From Sipunculus nudus (lineage: Eukaryota > Annelida > Sipuncula > Golfingiida > Sipunculidae): DNA of 64,000 nt. Of this stretch, positions 59,758-64,000 are shown one piece after another. The stretch lies in the NCBI GenBank assembly GCA_026874595.1, contig CM049309.1:16322576-16386575 (forward strand), read 5' to 3'. The position numbers and the translations under genes are program-made. Each line of letters starts with the position of its first letter. Position 1 is the first letter of the stretch. Under the pieces are notes generated by a model. That model ran no database searches and had not been told where the DNA came from. It saw only the letters and a list, made by a program, of their open reading frames with translations.

Positions 59758-61327
59758 TATTTATATATCTATATATAATTTTCATATATTTACTATTAAA
59801 TTCATTGTCCCATTCATATAACCAGGCAAAAATGTGACAAGATATTTTCTTCAATCATTTATATATATTTGATGAATGGTCAATAAATGTAGTTTAATAT
59901 ATATTTGATGAATGGTCAATAAATGTAGTTTAATATAGGACTATTTAAGTTCGGTAAAAATGTTATTGATGTACTTTACATAAGGGTTAAAATGTACATA
60001 TATTAAGGATGGGTCATACGTTCGGACGATGGACCGGGATGATGAAGGAATCTTTTGTTGGTCTGGTAAAAACTAAATTTCTAAAATTGACGATACTCGT
60101 TTTGAGCGGATATTTGTGGCTACGATGAAGATCCATGAACCAGTAGGAACAGTTATATCTTTCTTTACAGTTACATGATAGAACTCTAAATTAAAACAAA
60201 ATGGATGATATTGTCCTGTTGAACTGATTAACTGTATATGCTAAACCATACCGGGGCGGACCCAGGAATTAGTTCAAGGAGGGTCTACCCCAGAAGGACT
60301 AAGGACAAAGCCTGAATAAAGGTCCCTAATCAAGAAAGGGGGTTCAGGCCGCAAAAATTGGTCTGAAATCCTTAACAAAAGTTGCGGCGGCTACAAAATG
60401 GGGATTTCCGTTCCCCCTGTAACCCCCCCCCCCCCATCTTGATCCGCCTCTGCCATAACTGCATATACAATACGAGATTGTGAAAGCTTCCTAGCAGTGG
60501 TGTAGCAGGTTCACGAAGCCTCTTGAACCAGGCCAAGGGACAACCGGCCAATTATGATATAATTTGACATGACAAAATCGACGTGTAATAAACGGTAAAT
60601 CTCTGAGAAACATATGAGCAGTCATTATAGTCGTATGTCATGCATGAATCGTGCTGATGTGCTACATTTAGAAAAGTCTCTCAATAAAAACACCTGTGCC
60701 TCAAGTTTCTGATTTGAAAGATTAAGTATTCAAAATACAAAGAACTGCCAATTGACGTCTGCGTTGCAGGCACCACGGTTCCTCCTTGAATAATGTAGAC
60801 CGCTTCTGACCTGTGGGTATGTGAGACTGATCACTTTCGGCAGTGCCAGGAACGAAGGGGACTTTTTTATGCTTTGTCTTAAAACAATTTTAACCTTTCA
60901 ATAAATCTGTTTAATCTGCCAAGGATATATTTGGCAAGAGTTTTATTGAAGTTTTCTTGGGAAAAAAATATAAATATTTTATCCTGTGCCGGTGCCGTTT
61001 ATGCCGTTTTTTTAATGTGTCCAAAGGTTCCGGGATTACAAAGAGATCAAAAGTGTAAAAGCTACTTATGTAAAAGCAAATGGCGGCAAAAAAGTGTAAC
61101 CGCCTACAATGGAAAATACGGGAAAAAATTACCCTCCCGGCAGCCAATATTAGCTTGGGAGATTTTTAAATTAGAAGAGGAAGCGGCCTTAACATCCATC
61201 ACTCTTTTAGTGAAGAGTTTCTCGATACATTGTTTCAAGGTCTGTGATCTTTTTCCTCGTTTTAAACCAAGATCTGTAACCATCCCAGGTGCGACCTTCA
61301 CCCATGCACATTTAATAACCAGATGTG

Positions 61328-61373
<46 letters not shown>

Positions 61374-61800
61374 TATTTATATATCTATATATACTTTCAT
61401 ATATTTACTCCATATTGAGGATGGGTCATACGTTCGGATGATGGCCCGGGATGATGAAGTTTTCCTTTGAAGGAATCTTTTGTTGGTTTGGTAAAAGTAA
61501 ATTTCTAAAATTGACGAAACTTGTTTTGAGCGGATATTTGTGGCTACGATGACGATCAATGAACCAGTTGGAATGGAAATAAATTTTTAACAGTTACATG
61601 ATTGAACGCCAGATTAAAACAAAGTGGATAGTATTTTCCTGTTAAACTGATTAACTGTATATACTATAACATACAGGGACGGACCCACGAACTAGTAAAC
61701 GGAGGGTCTACTCTAGAAAGACTAAGGACAAAGCCTTAAAAAAGGTCCTCAGGTCAGAAAAGGGGGTCCAGGCCGCAAATATTTGCCCGAAAGCCTTAAA
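58270..61800 (+). repeat. Tandem duplication, about 2.3 copies of a ~1.65 kb unit
   Basis: GGATGGGTCATAC..TCGGA occurs at 58332, 60007 and 61419, and CTGATCACTT.CGGCAGTGCC at 59181 and 60827. Each full unit runs through a poly-C/(CA)n tract, GTCTCTCAATAAAAACACCT, AAGTGTAACCGCCTA and an (AT)n tract (59694-59756; 61330-61372). The third copy stops near 61800. The long frames inside (for example 60931-61470) are not conserved as coding and run into (TATA)n. Confidence 0.8.
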
Positions 61801-62039
61801 AAAGACCATATTTAATATTTTCAGATATAGGGCCAAGGGGAATTCATCCCATGTTGGTCAAAATCCAAGATGGCGGCCTAGATGGCCGCCGGATTATATA
61901 ATATCAATACATTTGGTTATATTTGTCCTGTAATGCTTTCCAAGTGCACTATCCCTACGTTTTCGGGGTGGACAAATTCATTTATAAGGGTTTAAAGTCT
62001 GTAAAATGACTATGTGAATGAATCCTGGTTTTGTTTTTA

Positions 62040-63700
62040 TTTAAATTGTCCTAAATTTGCTTTCGTTTACTAGCACATGTACAGCAAACATTATTTGTTG
62101 GGTTTTGCACAGTAGTCGCATACATTGTGATTGTATTAAAAATGAAAGTGTCCTTTGATGGCATAGGTTTGTCTGCTTTGTCATGCATTTGAATGCTTGA
62201 ATTGTAGAACAGTTTTTATTGCAATATTCTTCCTTTGAATTTTCCTTTATTTGCATGCTTACAAATGTAATTGCTTTGAAGAGGTGATGGTTGCAAAAAA
62301 CTAATCTGTCGGAGTCTGGAATAAAATTAGGATTGAACTTGATATGTAAACACTAATCATTAGCATATTTTAAACCTAATACATGTAATTAGATTTAACG
62401 AACAGCTTGCATGTAAACCTGTTAATGCTAATGGGAAATATCAAATGTATAAATCGGCATTTTACATATATATATATATATATATACATATATTAAGTTT
62501 AGGTATTTGAGCCCTATGTCTGTTTCTGTGTAATGTTATGGACAATCGAGTGGTAAATTGCTCGGCTATCTCCACTGGCGCTCCGTTTTTAATCAACATC
62601 ATTTCTATTAGTAGGTTGTAATGGCCCGTCCAAAGTGGGTGAATTCCTCCTCGTCCTTCGCTTTCCTCCACCCCTGTATATATACCACCAAACGCCACCA
62701 TCCGAGCCATGGAGAGTGGCTTGTAATAGTAATTATAACTAACTGTCCATATAAACCATATATTATAATAAAATAAATTAGACAATCCATATAATATAGA
62801 GTTTATCTTGCTTCTAACTTTTTATCAGACTGAATGCGTGCATGGCAGGATACAGACCTAAGTAAGAAGCTGTATAGATTCTGCCTTGTATACCTACTGA
62901 AATTGTACCTGCTAAAAGTCCCTTTTTCATCAGCACACCCAACGGTTAAATTTGATAATTTTTTTTAATACTGCACTTTTAAATGAAAGTCTCATTTGCT
63001 GGGGTAGATTTTATTATATTAATATTTCCTCTGTTTGATATCCCATTATCTGCATGCTAACGAATGTATTAACTGCTTTGCAGAGGTGAGAGATGAAAGA
63101 AAATTAGATATCCTGTCTTGTATCAAAGTGGGAGCTTGATATATCAGTGATGAATAGTTAGGAATTTTAAAAATCTACAGACATGACATCAAATTTACCA
63201 TCAAATTAACATTAAAATATTTATTAGTGCAATTCAGAAATATTAAAAAGTTCAGCTGAAATTGAATTTACATGTACTAGTTACATGTATTTGAACATCA
63301 TGTCTGTTTCAAAGGAAAGACTTTTATTTATAATTTATTTAAACTACATGCGTGCATGACAAGATACGTGCTTATACAGGTCACACCTGCTTGCTGTATA
63401 GATTCTAAGCTTCTTTTGCCATGAAGTGATGGCTTTCAGACTATATGTTGGCATAAAAACAGAATCAACACACATTTAGAGGTGGGCGACATGTTCCTAT
63501 ATGCTGCCTTTGTAATATGGTGATGAATGCATGAAATAATCAATAATCATGTAGATACCTTTTGCAGATTACGTTTTTTTGTGATATGGTGATGATGCCG
63601 ACTTTAGACTGTATGCTCGTATGAAAGCACCAGCACGTGTCAGTAAAATATCACTGCCCTTTGTAGTGATGCTTTTTTTGTGATATAGCACTAGTTCCTT
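62040..63700 (+). repeat. Diverged repeat units, no gene recognised
   Basis: TGCATGCTTACAAATGTAAT with GCTTTGAAGAGGTGA near 62250 recurs near 63050, AATGAAAGT.TC.TTTG.TGG at 62141 and 62987, and GCGTGCATG.CA.GATAC at 62835 and 63350. Further shorter repeats (GATG..GACTTTAGACTGTATG) lie at 63430 and 63590. The units are too diverged for clear borders. Confidence 0.45.
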
Positions 63701-64000
63701 GCCAACGAGTTGCCATTAAAATTCACTTTGCATGATGTGTTTATGTCACCAAAATACTTTCACTTGTTGACATTATGCACCTTTGTAGATACATGTAGTA
63801 CCTGCATGTATTGTTAGAAATATTCACTACATGTATGAGTCGGTGCTGCCAGGTTCAAGCTAGCTGATCTTAAATGGATGGATGCTCAGAAAATGGAAAA
63901 GCAAGGCGGAAGATATAGAGAGTCGAATTCATGAAACTAGGTTAAAAAAATATAAGGCACCCTCAGGTTCCAGACATGCATTTTATCTTCGACTTGGTTA

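Noticed and set aside
60931-61470. 179-codon + strand frame, the longest in the window
   Set aside because: It crosses a duplicated non-coding unit and an (AT)n tract and is not kept open in the sister unit at 59.3 kb.

Overview
The window reads as gene-poor, AT-rich nuclear DNA of an invertebrate animal. Genes are split into short exons (32-270 bp) with canonical GT/AG borders. Introns and spacers carry long (AT)n, (GA)n, poly-G and (TAA)n tracts, and much of the rest is transposon debris: LINE reverse-transcriptase fragments, MITEs with inverted ends, and SINE-like repeats with CCTCCGCC ends. A lophotrochozoan, most likely a mollusc, fits best. This is inferred from the repeat types and the look of the secretory precursors; no marker gene proves it.

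Two multi-exon genes are well supported, and they are paralogues in tail-to-tail orientation. Gene P1 (+ strand) has seven recognised coding exons from 9053 to 18304; its first, presumably signal-peptide, exon was not found. Gene P2 (- strand, 50530 to 42538) is complete with ten exons and encodes 380 residues: a clear signal peptide, then a cysteine-free, acidic and lysine-rich chain with many dibasic sites. The seven P1 exons match P2 exons 2, 3, 4, 7, 8, 9 and 10 in order and in intron phase. P2 has two extra phase-0/phase-0 exons (5 and 6). The best conserved stretch in both follows a KK pair: KKA.[LI]D.LL..ML.DY...YG[SA]. I recognise no family. The features suggest secreted, possibly peptide-precursor (granin- or prohormone-like) proteins, but function is inference. 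A perfect CRE (TGACGTCA) lies 293 bp upstream of the P2 start codon.

Layout: 1-2.5 kb holds a probable small minus-strand gene (last exon 1457-1588) and a GC-rich TATA/CRE-like block near 2.35 kb. 3.7-4.9 kb has LINE remnants, and 6.1-6.76 kb a fold-back element. 9.05-18.8 kb is gene P1. 19.8-22.0 kb is an element with six internal ~335 bp tandem units. 22-42.5 kb is intergenic, with MITEs, SINE-like copies, LINE fragments, simple repeats and a few striking transcription-factor palindromes (NR IR-1 at 36.7 kb, RFX X-box at 40.6 kb). 42.5-50.8 kb is gene P2. 51.9-57 kb is more DNA-transposon debris, including a hAT-like MITE with its target-site duplication. 58.2-61.8 kb is a 2.3-copy tandem duplication, and 62-64 kb is a diffuse repeat with no gene recognised.
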